From: an uncultured Granulosicoccaceae bacterium
GTDB taxonomy: Bacteria > Pseudomonadota > Gammaproteobacteria > Granulosicoccales > Granulosicoccaceae
Reading direction: 5' to 3'
Assembly: GCA_938006335.1 (NCBI GenBank)
Contig: CALLMF010000011.1
Span: forward strand, 1-59,598
DNA: 59,598 nt
The notes under the pieces were generated by a model. It had not been told where the DNA came from. It saw only the letters and a program-made list of their open reading frames with translations, and did not search any database. This document shows positions 18,375 through 27,727 of this stretch, one piece after another (within the stretch, counting starts at the first letter, position 1; each line of letters begins with the position of its first letter). A program made the translations under genes and the position numbers.

Positions 18375-19388
18375 TCAGCGTTTGATGACATCGGTGACGT
18401 ACTCGTCCCGGGTGATGTCAAACCGGGACACGCGAACCACACTGGGGATCCGTCGCCCGTCGTGTCCCTTGACGATGTTGATGAGCACGTGAACCACATC
18501 GCCAACGAGTTCCTGAATCCAGCCGCGCCCCATACCGACGACCTCGGGGGATTCGCCACACATGCGCTCAAGGCGTGTCAACCCGTCAAGGTCTCCCTTG
18601 TCGCTGTGTATCGTGCACAGGCCCCCTCCGTGGCCGGTGTTCCACATCTTGAGCAGCTGATACGCCTCTCCTCCACGTACCTCACCGATCACGATGCGAT
18701 CAGGCGTCGCCCGGAGCGCGCGCTTGAGCATCAGCTGCATGTCAACCTCGGGGGACGTGGCCCATCCGAGCGTGTTGGTCGAGGACGGTCGCAACTCGGC
18801 GGTGTCCTCGATGGTGAGGATCCGGTCGCCGGGACACAGCTCGGCAAGATCCCGCAGAATCGAATTGGCAAGGAATGTCTTACCACTCGCGGTGCTACCG
18901 ACGATCACGATGTTGAGCTTGCGCACCAGTGCATCGCGAATGAGCTCGCGCTGCGCACCGGTCATGGTGCCCGTCTCGACGAAGTAGTCGAGCGGCTTCA
19001 CAAGCTTTGCGTGCTTGCGTATGCGTAGCGAGGGTGCGGCAACAATCGGCGGGATCTCGCCGCTGATCCGGCTGCCGTCGATGATGAGCACGCCATCGAT
19101 ATGCGGCTGCTGTCGGCTGATCGTCGTGTTGAGGCTGCTCGCCACCGTTGCGAGCAGACCGTCGATCTTTGATGCGCGGATATAGCCCTCGAGACGACGC
19201 TCCTCGCCAGCCCTGTCGACGAACACCGCACCATCGGGGTTCACCATGATCTCCTGCACATCATCCTCATCGAGAAACGGCAGCATGAAATCAAGCTCCC
19301 GTCGCAGCTTGTCGATCATGCGCGAGTCGTACTCGCTCACCGGAGCCGATGCGAGCATTCGCGGGCTGTCCTTGACCGCCTGGTTCAT
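18375..19388 (-). CDS. trbB: TrbB (VirB11-like) traffic ATPase
   Basis: VirB11-type hexameric ATPases power T4SS assembly from the cytoplasmic face. The start MNQAVKDSPRMLASAP at 19388 overlaps the preceding gene by ATGA. Visible motifs: DDVQEIMVNPDGAVFVDRAG in the N-terminal domain, Walker A GSTASGKTF, the acidic box ILTIEDTAELR, Walker B DRIVIGEVRGGEA and the His box GHGGGLCTIHSD. About 337 residues, standard for TrbB. Confidence 0.96.
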   Translation of the reverse strand: MNQAVKDSPRMLASAPVSEYDSRMIDKLRRELDFMLPFLDEDDVQEIMVNPDGAVFVDRAGEERRLEGYIRASKIDGLLATVASSLNTTISRQQPHIDGVLIIDGSRISGEIPPIVAAPSLRIRKHAKLVKPLDYFVETGTMTGAQRELIRDALVRKLNIVIVGSTASGKTFLANSILRDLAELCPGDRILTIEDTAELRPSSTNTLGWATSPEVDMQLMLKRALRATPDRIVIGEVRGGEAYQLLKMWNTGHGGGLCTIHSDKGDLDGLTRLERMCGESPEVVGMGRGWIQELVGDVVHVLINIVKGHDGRRIPSVVRVSRFDITRDEYVTDVIKR

Positions 19389-20038
19389 GGCGCGGCCTCC
19401 ACGGCGACGACTGACTGCCCAGTACTCGCATCGGTTCGGGCTCGTCGGACCCAGGGCACATACGATGAACGGCTCAACGGCAGGGTCGATGTCCCGGACC
19501 CGGGACGATCCGGCAACCCGGCCCCGCGAGGTGTCGCATCCCAATCAATCCTGCTTCCTGATGTGCGCGCGAGGTACCGGCGGCTCGATTGCAGCCGCTC
19601 CCACACCGCATCCACATAGCCGTTGTCAAAACCGTACGTCAGCGAGCCGGTGTTGTAGAGACTCAGTGCGGTCCTGTGCGCGGCATCTCCTCGCCGACCG
19701 TGCTCGATCGCGGTACGGTAGTTCTCGAGATAGATGCGCTCGGAAAGCCAGACATTCGTGCACGGCTCAAAGGCATCGCTGATCGGCACCCCGAACCGCT
19801 CAAGGTTTTTTGAGTTGATCCCCGCCAGCCCCACGTCCACGGTGTACCCCGCTTCAACGAAACGCTCGGCAGCATCGATCGCATTGTCTTCGGTCTCGGG
19901 GCGATAGCGCTCGCCTTCCCAGCGATTGACGTTGAGCGCAATCGGGTTCCGCGTCGATTCCTGATCGACAATCGCGAGCAGCAGGTCAGGCGCCATGCCG
20001 AGCGAGAGACAACCGATGATCACCGACACCTCAAGCAT
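19385..20038 (-). CDS. VirB1-like lytic transglycosylase of the transfer operon
   Basis: The enzyme would open peptidoglycan locally for T4SS assembly. The start at MLEVSVIIGCL (20038) has GGAG eight bases upstream and overlaps the traB stop; an earlier ATG at 20053 lies further inside traB. Signal-like lead, then the transglycosylase fold: PDLLLAIVDQESTRNPIALN with the catalytic Glu in DQES, VDVGLAGINSKNLERFG, and ALSLYNTGSLTYGFDNGYVD, matching the family's E-S, G-L-x-Q/N-I-N and Y-N-x-G motifs. A Ser/Arg-rich tail ends the protein. Its position after traB corresponds to traH of Ti-type operons, though the function is that of VirB1. Confidence 0.88.
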   Translation of the reverse strand: MLEVSVIIGCLSLGMAPDLLLAIVDQESTRNPIALNVNRWEGERYRPETEDNAIDAAERFVEAGYTVDVGLAGINSKNLERFGVPISDAFEPCTNVWLSERIYLENYRTAIEHGRRGDAAHRTALSLYNTGSLTYGFDNGYVDAVWERLQSSRRYLARTSGSRIDWDATPRGAGLPDRPGSGTSTLPLSRSSYVPWVRRARTDASTGQSVVAVEAAP

Positions 20039-21158
20039 GTTCACGCTCCGCATGATTGACCGCAATCACGAGCCGCGTGCCGTACAGCCGACCCCACTGA
20101 CGTGCGGTATCGCGCATACGGCGCGCCAGCGACGGCCGGGAGGACCACCCGAGGTTCGCAGCCCAGATGACCGGTCCCGATGCCTGTGCAAACGTGACAG
20201 CCGACAGCCACGGGTTCGCAAGCTCGATGCACAGCAACGCATCGATCGCATCCACGGTGTCGACAGTGTCGGGCAACGAATCGACCGTCACCGCCTGATG
20301 GCGGCCCTCAATAGCTACAGGTATCACTGCGCGCTGCGCGTAGAGGATCTTGCCGGTACGGCCGTCCACCAGCGTGTTCACATAGCGTTGCGAGGACACG
20401 TAGTGTCTCGCCCCACCGATCAGGCGCCTGTTCGCAAACGCAAGCGTCGCGCCGGTCAACGCCGTCCACTCGCCGTACACACTCTCGGGAAACACGACGG
20501 TCGCCGCATCGAGGGACTCGCTGATACGCACCTCCTCCATCCGCCAGGGGCCGGAGAACAGCGCCGCTGTCCGCGCGTCCGGCTGACCTCGCCAGGTGTC
20601 GATACCGACGACCACCGGCTCGTCCACCGCGCGTAGCCCGTCGGCACGTACGGCAGCCGACGCAGCTCCGAGCGCCATGAGAATGGTGATCAGCGCCACG
20701 CGCTGCGCTGCGATGGACACCATTGCAAGCACGGCAAGAAAAACAGCGAGACCCACAGTTCCGAAGCCCGGGAACACCAGTCCCGCAACCGGTAGCGGCG
20801 ACAGCATCGATATCGATGCGAGCGGTGGAACCGACAATGCGATCACCGCGAGGACGACACCTGACGCCCGCCAGGGCCCCGGCAGGGTCAACGCACCACC
20901 CATGAGTGCGGTGAACACGAGCGTGGGCACACTCCACACGTAGGCAATCAGCATTGAGGCGCCGCCGTAGTCGTGTGCAGCGAACGCCACTGGCAGTGTT
21001 GCAACCGCAGCATAGGCAAAGACACAGCAAATAGTTGTCGTACGTGCGGTACGTGTCACGACAAGGAGCACAAGAATCGCCACGTGCCAGAGCTCGGTCC
21101 CGAAGCCGAACGCGGCACCGGCCATCACCGAGATTGCGACACGCATCAGAGCGTCCAC
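20031..21158 (-). CDS. traB: TraB-like conjugal transfer protein (nitrilase fold with membrane lead)
   Basis: The N-terminal 150 residues are strongly hydrophobic with at least five spans (for example VAILVLLVVTRTARTTTICC and VPTLVFTALMGGALTLPG). The C-terminal half is a carbon-nitrogen hydrolase-like domain (AATVVFPESVYGEWTALTG, GARHYVSSQRYVNTLVDG, ALLCIELANPWLSAV, PVIWAANLGWSSRPSL), so the whole resembles apolipoprotein N-acyltransferase. Ti-plasmid TraB has this layout and sits after traF, as here. The nitrilase catalytic Cys position appears as LLCIE; Glu as FPES. Its biochemical role in conjugation is not settled. The frame overlaps traF by 13 bases. Confidence 0.85.
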   Translation of the reverse strand: MDALMRVAISVMAGAAFGFGTELWHVAILVLLVVTRTARTTTICCVFAYAAVATLPVAFAAHDYGGASMLIAYVWSVPTLVFTALMGGALTLPGPWRASGVVLAVIALSVPPLASISMLSPLPVAGLVFPGFGTVGLAVFLAVLAMVSIAAQRVALITILMALGAASAAVRADGLRAVDEPVVVGIDTWRGQPDARTAALFSGPWRMEEVRISESLDAATVVFPESVYGEWTALTGATLAFANRRLIGGARHYVSSQRYVNTLVDGRTGKILYAQRAVIPVAIEGRHQAVTVDSLPDTVDTVDAIDALLCIELANPWLSAVTFAQASGPVIWAANLGWSSRPSLARRMRDTARQWGRLYGTRLVIAVNHAEREHA

Positions 21159-21649
21159 AACGGCTTCATCCTTGACCGCACGTAGCGGCGCGCAACCGGA
21201 CCGAAATAACGGCTGTCGTAACTGTTGGGAATGTGGTCCGAGATCAGCCAGACATCATCGGGCCCCATCTCGCCGCCGCTGGCGGCCTCCAGCGGCCGGC
21301 CCGACGTATCCGTACTCAGTACCGGTGCGCTCGATACGACCTCACCGTTGAGCACCACGTAATGATCGACATCGATCTGATCGCCTTCCAGTGCCAGCAC
21401 GCGCTTGAGTACCGGGGTGTGGTTGTCACACACACCCCACTGCGACAGATAACCACGCTCGACGGCAAGACGCGCGGCTGCTGCCGGCAGACAGGCTTCG
21501 ACAAGATCGCCGGGCACGTAAGCCTGGCCCGCCTTTACGTACAGACCCACCGGTGCGCTGCCGGTCACGTTCGCACGCACGCCAGCAAACACAATGGCGC
21601 TGAAGAACACAGCGATGTTCAGGATCGCAAGCGCCATCAGCTTACCCAT
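21146..21649 (-). CDS. traF: TraF-like S26 serine protease (pilin-processing)
   Basis: TraF proteases mature and cyclise the TrbC pilin. The start MGKLMALAILNIAVFF is fixed by a strong AGGAGGT five bases upstream and an eight-base overlap with the traG end; the longer open frame is not needed. One membrane span is followed by NVTGSAPVGLYV with the nucleophile Ser, VLKRVLALEGDQIDVD with the general-base Lys, and VWLISDHIPNSYDSRYFGPV, the closing motif of the S26 family. About 167 residues, typical of TraF. Confidence 0.92.
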   Translation of the reverse strand: MGKLMALAILNIAVFFSAIVFAGVRANVTGSAPVGLYVKAGQAYVPGDLVEACLPAAAARLAVERGYLSQWGVCDNHTPVLKRVLALEGDQIDVDHYVVLNGEVVSSAPVLSTDTSGRPLEAASGGEMGPDDVWLISDHIPNSYDSRYFGPVARRYVRSRMKPLWTL

Positions 21650-23726
21650 GCGCACCTCCTGCGACAGGGTCTGGCAGATCCTCGCTAACCGGCGCATTAT
21701 CGGATACGTTCCTGTGGTCAGGCTCGTGCGCAGCTGGCGCGGCCTCTGACTGCGCATCGCCTTGTGACTGCACCGCCCGTCGTGACAGGGCAATCTTCCT
21801 CTCAGCACCGCTGATCGTCGCAGCATCAAACGGCTCAACGATACTCTCGTCAAGCTTGTTTGCCGGGTTCGGGCGATTCGGCGTATCGCTCGCTCTCGGT
21901 GGCGGATGACTTGCGCGAGCGGCAAGGTCCGGGTTCATGAAGAACGGGGTCTGCACGCCGCGGATCGGGTAGCAGCCGCGCGCGAAGATCAACGCCTCAC
22001 CCGGCCTGATCAGGCGGTACTTGTCATCGACCCCGACCGTCCCGAGTCGCATCACCTCGTCCGGCGTTAGCAGTGCCCGCTGGTGAAAGCCCTCGGTATC
22101 GGTATGCGTCGTGGGCACTGCACCGAGCGCCTTCTTCTGTTCGCTCGATGACTCCTGTCGTACCGTCGAGCTACCGGTCAGCTCGGACAGAAACTTCGCG
22201 GTCTTCGGCTTTGATGGTGTGTAGGCGCCCTGGATACGACAGTTTGACGAGATCGTTTCATGCTCGCCATAGAGCGCCTGCAGCGTCTCGTAGTCCTGCA
22301 GTACGATGAACGCCTTAACGCCGTAGCCTGGCATCACGTCCATCGATTGCTGCACGACAGGTAGCGGTGGCAGTGACGAGAACTCGTCCAGCATCAAGCA
22401 TAGCTCATGTCTTTGCTTGCCCGCCTCGCCGAGACTGTCGGTGAGTTTTCGGCAGACCAGATTCACGATCAGCCCGAAGTAGTTCCTCAGCCGATCCCTG
22501 TCCGAGGGGCGGATCGTGAGGTAGAACGAACACGGCTTGTCGAGCGTGACCAGATCGGTGATACGAAAATCCGAACGGCTCGTCGCATGCGCGAGAATCG
22601 GATCACGGAAGATCGACAGTGGCGTGACCAGTGAGCTGAACACGCCACTGAACTCACGATCCTCTCGCTGGAGCATCTCCGAGGCAATCTGCTGTATCGC
22701 ACGAGAGACAGGTTCGATCGCCCCGTCAAAGTTCCGCATGTCGATCAGGTAGTCCTTGATCGGCCTGTCGGCTTCGGTAATCGCTGACAACACCGCCGGT
22801 ATCGTCGTTGTTCCCTCGGCATCAGCGGATGCACCCAGCGCCATCTCGTACAGAAAGATACCGACCGCGAGCGATCGGGCTGACGCCTCGAAATGGCTCG
22901 AGTTCGAGGTCTCTTCCTTCTTGTTCGCGGGTATCAGATACTCCATAAGCATCTGCACTTCCTTCACCGCACTACGGCTGTGGATGTCGATCTCGGCCAG
23001 CGGGTTGAAGCAGGCGCCTTTTGTCTTCAGCTCACCGGTTGCCGGGTCAATAGCGGCTACGTCCAGGAATTCATCGCGGCCCGGATCGTGGAAGAACACA
23101 TGCTGGTCGAGTTCTTCCTTGCGATACCCCGCGGTCTGTTCCCAGAGTTCGCCCTTGATATCGAGCACGAACACGCTCGACTCGTAGCAGAGCAGGTTCG
23201 GGACGACGACCGAGACAGTCTTGCCCGAACGGGATGGCGCGTAATAGGCAACCGACTCAGGTCCGGTGTGCACAAGAAACTCAGCTGGCGCACCGGCCGG
23301 CGCCTTCGGCGCCTTCCAGCCACCGACGATCAGCGACTGGCCATTGGTCGTGCCATCAAGCAGACCTGCGGCAACGATGTCGTGCCGAGTCGCCCATCGC
23401 GCCGTACCGTAGGTGTCGAGCGAGCGCACCTTCTTCAATAGAAGCACGGTGACGGCCAGTACGCTCGCGCTGAAGACCAGCGCAACACCGACGCCCAACA
23501 GCCACGCAGTGGCGACCTGCCCCACACCAAAGCGGCTCAGCGGTACGCTGGCCGCCACGAGATCCGAAGGCGTCCACCAGACCCCGTCAGTGGAGTCCGA
23601 CACACCTGCCGCAACGAGGATACGCCCGGTCGCGATATGCGCACCGATGGCGACGCCGCAGAGGGTCACGCTCAACATCAGGGCGAGACCACGTCCGGAC
23701 TTCAGTAGAGATACACGAGCGTCCAT
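21642..23726 (-). CDS. traG: TraG (VirD4-like) type IV coupling protein
   Basis: TraG recruits the relaxosome and pumps DNA into the T4SS. Two N-terminal membrane segments (about residues 12-32 and 62-90) anchor it. The motor domain shows YYAPSRSGKTVSVVVPNLL (Walker A), VFVLDIKGELWEQTAGYR, and Walker B LCLMLDEFSSLPPLPV, followed by IVLQDYETLQALYGEHETI. A Pro/Ala/Asp-rich tail follows GCYPIRGVQTPFF. ATG at 23726 has AAGGGA eight bases upstream and is the first gene of the operon, so the transfer promoter should lie just beyond 23726. 694 residues. Confidence 0.96.
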   Translation of the reverse strand: MDARVSLLKSGRGLALMLSVTLCGVAIGAHIATGRILVAAGVSDSTDGVWWTPSDLVAASVPLSRFGVGQVATAWLLGVGVALVFSASVLAVTVLLLKKVRSLDTYGTARWATRHDIVAAGLLDGTTNGQSLIVGGWKAPKAPAGAPAEFLVHTGPESVAYYAPSRSGKTVSVVVPNLLCYESSVFVLDIKGELWEQTAGYRKEELDQHVFFHDPGRDEFLDVAAIDPATGELKTKGACFNPLAEIDIHSRSAVKEVQMLMEYLIPANKKEETSNSSHFEASARSLAVGIFLYEMALGASADAEGTTTIPAVLSAITEADRPIKDYLIDMRNFDGAIEPVSRAIQQIASEMLQREDREFSGVFSSLVTPLSIFRDPILAHATSRSDFRITDLVTLDKPCSFYLTIRPSDRDRLRNYFGLIVNLVCRKLTDSLGEAGKQRHELCLMLDEFSSLPPLPVVQQSMDVMPGYGVKAFIVLQDYETLQALYGEHETISSNCRIQGAYTPSKPKTAKFLSELTGSSTVRQESSSEQKKALGAVPTTHTDTEGFHQRALLTPDEVMRLGTVGVDDKYRLIRPGEALIFARGCYPIRGVQTPFFMNPDLAARASHPPPRASDTPNRPNPANKLDESIVEPFDAATISGAERKIALSRRAVQSQGDAQSEAAPAAHEPDHRNVSDNAPVSEDLPDPVAGGAHG

Positions 23727-24618
23727 CTCGCGTTCCCTTACGCTAGTGTCGACTACATCTTCTGAATCGCCATCGAAGATTGTAGGACATTGCGCGTGCT
23801 TTCCATGCGTTCATAGGGTAGTTACCTCCCGCCCTGTGATTTAAGACAGTGAACGTGTGTACTGGCTTTGTATCCAGTTACACAATCCAGATAACGTTCG
23901 CTGTCGTGTTCCTTTCGCCGGACACTATCACCATTTTGACGCTCATTCCACATCGCATATCAACGGTAAGGTTGAGCGACTGCTCGCACTCGACGATCAA
24001 TGATGTTCACATCGGTGTTGCAACGATCAGCGTGTCGGGACGAGAGTGCGCGTCCGATGCATCTTCCCTGCGTGTGACGTTTACCTCTGAAAACCAAGCG
24101 TTTTAAGCGCCACTCCGTGTTGCGTGATGCGACACGCCAGGGAGCGTCACATGACAGCAGGTCGCTCGGTGTCTTCCTGCTGGCTCGCTGCGCAAGCGAA
24201 AGAGCAGTCCAGTCGGCTGTCACGATTGTTCCGACACTGACACCGGCATCCCGGGTGCCACCAAGTCACTATCCCTTTGTCTAACTTGACATCATGCAAT
24301 TCCGGGCCGAGCAACTACGGAGCGGTGACCGCCTTTGATCGCGGCAGCAGATACGGCATGCCAGACTCAAAACACGCCCACGGGAACAGTGGCTACACAT
24401 TTTCAACGACAGGGATTTCCTGGGGGATATGCCAATAACAGCGGGCATCACGAAAACACGCTGGCACAGCCAATGCGGTCGCTCGCTATATCGACTTTTG
24501 ATCGCAGCACCTGCGTACGGTAGCCATCGCAGGCGGGATCCTTTCAGCTGATAGCGCGGGCCGACTTCAGACTCCAAAAGGTCTCTGCATCATTGGAATG
24601 CGCCACGTGCCATCCGCG
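23727..24618. other. 0.9-kb non-coding stretch upstream of the transfer operon
   Basis: I find no supported gene. The first bases upstream of traG should hold its promoter, but I cannot point to clear -35 and -10 boxes. Frames at 23849-24106 (plus) and 24281-24577 (minus) lack ribosome sites and recognisable domains. Composition suggests decayed DNA between the transfer block and the accessory block. Confidence 0.5.
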
Positions 24619-24689
24619 TAGTAGGCAATTCAGTGAGGGGTGAGCGGGCCAGGTAAGTGCGTCGCCTGTTCAGTCGGTGACTGGGGGAG

Positions 24690-24900
24690 CGTCAAAGCCA
24701 CGAGGGTGAGGGTCAATGCGAGACCGGTTGGCCTGGTGATCCAGCGCATGGGCACAGTGTTGAAGGGATGAGTGCTCACACGGATAACGTCAGCTCTAAC
24801 ACTCACGTTGCGGTTGTCCGAACAGTGTTCGCCAGTCGCTAGAATGTCGTCGGCAAGAAATATTTCGTCGTCTTGAGCAATGGCTCCTGCACTTATCGAT
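24690..24900 (+). pseudogene. relic of the small gene seen intact at 26785-27105 (unit A)
   Basis: Reading across frameshifts gives ARPVGLVIQRMGT then SAHTDNVSS...VAVVRTVFASR, a stop, and NVVGK. This matches, position for position, AKPVRLEIQRIGT ... LAPGEYVQG ... EQVWAVFDAEMRIVAG of the gene at 26785-27105. The frame is interrupted by at least one frameshift and one stop, so it is dead. It sits directly upstream of the lipoprotein gene at 25024. Confidence 0.6.
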
Positions 24901-25023
24901 ACGGCGGCCGCTATCGCCCGTGAGCGGGTAGCCGAATGCCGCGCCAACATGGTGAAGCAGTACCCGAATATGTCCGCCAGCGCTGGTGCCAGACGCCAAG
25001 ACTGACTGAGAGGTACCTACCGG

Positions 25024-25491
25024 ATGTGGAATAGACGTAGCGCTAGAGCGCTCGTGATCGGACTCACTCCGATGATGGCTCTCCTTGCCGGTTGCGAGCG
25101 GGATTCAGTTGGTGACGGTACGCTTGCGGAATTTGAGCGCAAAGCGCAACGGTACGCGGCCAGTGAGCCTCACGTCACTCATGAATGTGGCACTGCAACG
25201 CGAGAGAACATGGGGGTTGTCGTTGATTGTGTGGAGAACTTCCATGAACAATCACTGCCAGCATTCGCCGTCATCGAAAACAACAACTATGTTTCAGCTA
25301 TTGCGGTAGATGATACGCAACGACTTGTGCTGGGGGACATATATTTGCCAATCAACGAAAACGGTGTGAGAGAAAACAAAGGTCTGTATGAGTTCTACGA
25401 ATGTCGATCACCCACGTTTCTTGACGACGTGAGTGGGACGCGTTCGGTAACTATTGATTGCGAGAGCCGTTTGTTGTATCCCGATTACTAG
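25024..25491 (+). CDS. four-cysteine lipoprotein, family copy 1
   Basis: The N-terminus ALVIGLTPMMALLAGCERD is a lipoprotein signal with Cys at the lipobox. The 155-residue product has DGTLAEFERKAQRYAASEP, then the Cys framework ECGTATREN, VVDCVENFHEQSLPAFAV, YEFYECRSPTFLDDV and TIDCESRL. Three further proteins in this window share this pattern (25946, 40871, 43417), so it is a real dispersed family. The function is unknown; a small envelope lipoprotein with paired disulfides could serve in surface or entry exclusion, or as an immunity protein. AGAGG lies about ten bases before the ATG. Its nearest relative is the neighbouring copy at 25946. Confidence 0.8.
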   Translation: MWNRRSARALVIGLTPMMALLAGCERDSVGDGTLAEFERKAQRYAASEPHVTHECGTATRENMGVVVDCVENFHEQSLPAFAVIENNNYVSAIAVDDTQRLVLGDIYLPINENGVRENKGLYEFYECRSPTFLDDVSGTRSVTIDCESRLLYPDY

Positions 25492-25584
25492 GACATCAGG
25501 CCACCGCCTCTCAGCGAACTCGGACCTGAGAGCCAGACATGTAGCAGGCAATTCAACGAGGGATGAGCGGGCCTGGTAAGTGAG

Positions 25585-25820
25585 TCGCCCGATCAATCGG
25601 TGACCGGAGGAACGTCGAAGCCACGAGGTTGAGTGCCATCGCGAGACCCGTTCGCCTGATGATCTAGCGCATGGGCACAGTGGTGAAGGGATGAAGGCTC
25701 ACACGGAAAACGTCAGCTCTACCACATACGTTGCCGTCGTCCGAGTAACGTTTGCCAGTCGCTAGAATGTCGTAGGCAAGACACATTTCGTCATCTTGAG
25801 CAATGGCTCCTGCACTTGTC
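25585..25820 (+). pseudogene. relic of the small gene at 26785-27105 (unit B)
   Basis: The second duplication unit carries the same decayed sequence (reads approximately ARPVRLMI-stop-RMGT and, in another frame, the AVVRVTFASR block), again upstream of a lipoprotein. An in-frame TAG replaces a Gln codon in the IQR motif, so it cannot encode the protein. The homology to 26785-27105 is visible at the DNA level around GTTCGCCTGATGATC. Confidence 0.6.
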
Positions 25821-25945
25821 GATGCGGCAGCCGCTACCGCTGATAAGCGGGCAGCGAAATGCCGCGCCAACATGGTGAAGAAGTACCCGATATGTCCGCC
25901 AAAGCTGGTGCCAGCCGCTTAGACTGACTGAGAGGTACCTACCGG

Positions 25946-26413
25946 ATGTGGAATAGACGTACCACTAGAACGATATTCGTCGGGTTGGCTCCGATCGTAT
26001 TCTTCGTTGCTGGTTGCGAGCGCGATTCAGCTGGTCAAGGTACGCTTGCGGAATTCGAGCGCAAAGCGCAACGGTACGCGGCCAGCGAGCCTCATGTCAC
26101 TCATGACTGTGGTACTGCAACGCGAGAGAATGCTGGGGTTGTTGTTGATTGCGTGAAGAGCTTCCATGCGCAATCGTTGCCAGCATTCGCGTTCATCGAC
26201 AACCTGGATACTGTGTCAGCTGTCGTTGTTGATGATGTGCGAAGACTGATATTGGGCGACATAATTTTATTGGACGTGGAAAACGGAGTCAGAGTCGACA
26301 GAGGCTCATATGAGTTCTACGAATGTCAATCACCCACGTTTCTTGACGGCGTGAGTGGGACGCGTTCGGTACCTATCGATTGCGAGAGCCGTTTGTTGTA
26401 TCCGGATTTCTAG
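25946..26413 (+). CDS. four-cysteine lipoprotein, family copy 2
   Basis: This is the unit-B copy of the lipoprotein, again 155 residues. Signal IFVGLAPIVFFVAGCERD differs much from copy 1, while the following GTLAEFERKAQRYAASEPHV is almost identical. The Cys framework (DCGTATREN, VVDCVKSFHAQSLPAFAF, YECQSPTFLDGV, PIDCESRL) is kept, but the middle (residues of about 80-115) has diverged. Both copies retain full frames, unlike the gene relics beside them, which suggests selection for the lipoprotein. Function unknown. Confidence 0.8.
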   Translation: MWNRRTTRTIFVGLAPIVFFVAGCERDSAGQGTLAEFERKAQRYAASEPHVTHDCGTATRENAGVVVDCVKSFHAQSLPAFAFIDNLDTVSAVVVDDVRRLILGDIILLDVENGVRVDRGSYEFYECQSPTFLDGVSGTRSVPIDCESRLLYPDF

Positions 26414-26757
26414 GCTGTCAAGTAATTGCTGATCGTTGATCTAGTCGACCTATAAATTCAGTATTGAACGTTCTGTGGCGTCGATACATACGCCGTTTCG
26501 GAAGGTATCAGACACCTGATCCCCCAAGTGGATAAAGATCGATCTTCCGCAATACGGTGGTCAACGCAGCTATGACGTGGCATGCCAACGACAGCGCTGG
26601 TTTCCAGGACGACCAACACTCGTAAGCAAAATGGCCATGGATTGAAGGCTTCGCAGCGCCCCTCCACCTGCGCGGCCGGCGGGCACCGGGTAGTGATGCC
26701 TGCACGCGAAAAGCGGCTGCAACGCGAGAGCCTCGGCAACGGTCCTGCGTCCACATT
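26414..26757. other. short intergenic stretch without a supported gene
   Basis: Overlapping frames on both strands (for example minus 26458-26754) show no domain, signal or ribosome site. It ends in an AT-rich patch leading to the inverted repeat at 26758. Confidence 0.5.
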
Positions 26758-26777
26758 TACTATATATCCATATAGTA
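26758..26777. promoter_or_regulatory. AT-rich inverted repeat, candidate operator
   Basis: TACTATAT, a four-base spacer and ATATAGTA form a perfect inverted repeat ending seven bases before the ATG at 26785. The local composition is far more AT-rich than the surroundings. It could be a repressor site or part of a promoter for the following gene. Confidence 0.5.
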
Positions 26778-26784
26778 TATACGC

Positions 26785-27105
26785 ATGCTGACTCTTTGGC
26801 GCAAACAGAACATGCGCAACATCCGCCTGACCGCCTCATCAATCGGTCAGAGCGTAGTCTACGTGGAACGCAACGGTCGACGGAGGTGGGCGTACTGGAT
26901 GGGGTTCATGGCGGCCGAGAACGCTCGAATGCTACGCGTCGCGAAACCTGTTCGCCTGGAGATCCAGCGCATCGGAACGGACGAGATCCGGGATCTCGCT
27001 CCAGGTGAATACGTGCAAGGGTGCCTGATCGGCGAGCAGGTATGGGCCGTGTTCGATGCCGAGATGCGCATCGTGGCAGGACCAACCGAGCCACGATGGC
27101 CCTAG
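26785..27105 (+). CDS. small protein of unknown function (parent of two relics)
   Basis: The 106-residue product (start MLTLWRKQNM, or the second Met MRNIRLTASSIGQ) reads like a compact soluble protein: SIGQSVVYVERNGRRRWAYW, AKPVRLEIQRIGTDEIRDL, GCLIGEQVWAVFDAEMRIVAG. I do not recognise a family. Decayed versions of its 3' half occur in both units of the tandem duplication to its left, so the gene has been copied with the region. An inverted repeat just upstream may control it. No clear ribosome site precedes either start. Confidence 0.55.
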   Translation: MLTLWRKQNMRNIRLTASSIGQSVVYVERNGRRRWAYWMGFMAAENARMLRVAKPVRLEIQRIGTDEIRDLAPGEYVQGCLIGEQVWAVFDAEMRIVAGPTEPRWP

Positions 27106-27727
27106 CGCTAGGCCGTTCGGTCCAGTCGATGCCGGAAACTGTGCTGTACACCGAGTACCGATACGCGAACGCAACGCGCGGCTCGGTCAATACCGACGTG
27201 AGACGAGCCTGGAGGGCGGCACCGGACGGACCCCGCCCGTGCCGTAGACGATATAGCCAACGGCCCGCAAGCTCACAGCGAACGTCACGAACAAAACAGC
27301 GATGGAAGTCCGGACTGTCCGGGTAGCGCACGCACGCGTGCGCATTCAGAAGCATCGGTCAGATGTCCGCGCAAGGGTGTAACGACTGGTACGTTTGATA
27401 CGCCACGATATCCATCGACTCACTGACCGGGATATCCAGCAGGCACTGACGGCAAGAGGTACCGCTGCCGTCCGAGTGCGTGTTTTCCACCGAACGGACG
27501 CTGGCTCGCGGTCCCGCTGTTACGCGATCAGACCGAAACCATCGGCGCGTAGAACACGGGCACGCTCGGGGCAGCTGGACGGGCGACCCTATCAGGGATG
27601 GGAATCGGGCCGCTTTCCGAGAGGGGACAGCGTATTGTTCCTGGCTCGACGGTCGACGTGTCGCGATCCGGAACCGCTGCGGTTGTCTGTTGCTACCTTC
27701 CGGCTGGTGCTGCGCGCTGAGCTATGG
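27106..27727. other. 0.6-kb stretch without a supported gene
   Basis: Long frames exist on both strands (plus 27395-28027, minus 26906-27355), but they run antisense to better genes and have no motifs or ribosome sites. Nothing else is visible. Confidence 0.45.

Larger units (their letters stand above)
24619..26415 (+). repeat. tandem duplication of a roughly 0.92-kb unit
   Basis: Unit A starts near 24619 (GTAGTAGGCAATTCAGTGAG) and unit B near 25540 (GTAGCAGGCAATTCAACGAG). They remain alignable through an upstream relic, a short stretch containing TTGAGCAATGGCTCCTGCAC, the common GACTGACTGAGAGGTACC leader and a lipoprotein gene (25024-25491 and 25946-26413). Identity is high but well below complete, so the duplication is not recent. 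Only the lipoprotein frames are intact in both units. Confidence 0.85.

Noticed and set aside
24630..24950. Minus-strand frame starting MLARHSATRSRAIAAAVSIS with a signal-like N-terminus, also in the second unit
   Set aside because: It lies antisense to the relic of the gene at 26785, has no ribosome site, and the two versions stop at different places.
24880..25005. 41-codon frame (MAPALIDTAAAIARERVAEC...) before the first duplicated lipoprotein
   Set aside because: The matching frame in the second unit is frameshifted near its end, and differences between units fall mostly at first and second codon positions, so there is no sign of protein selection.
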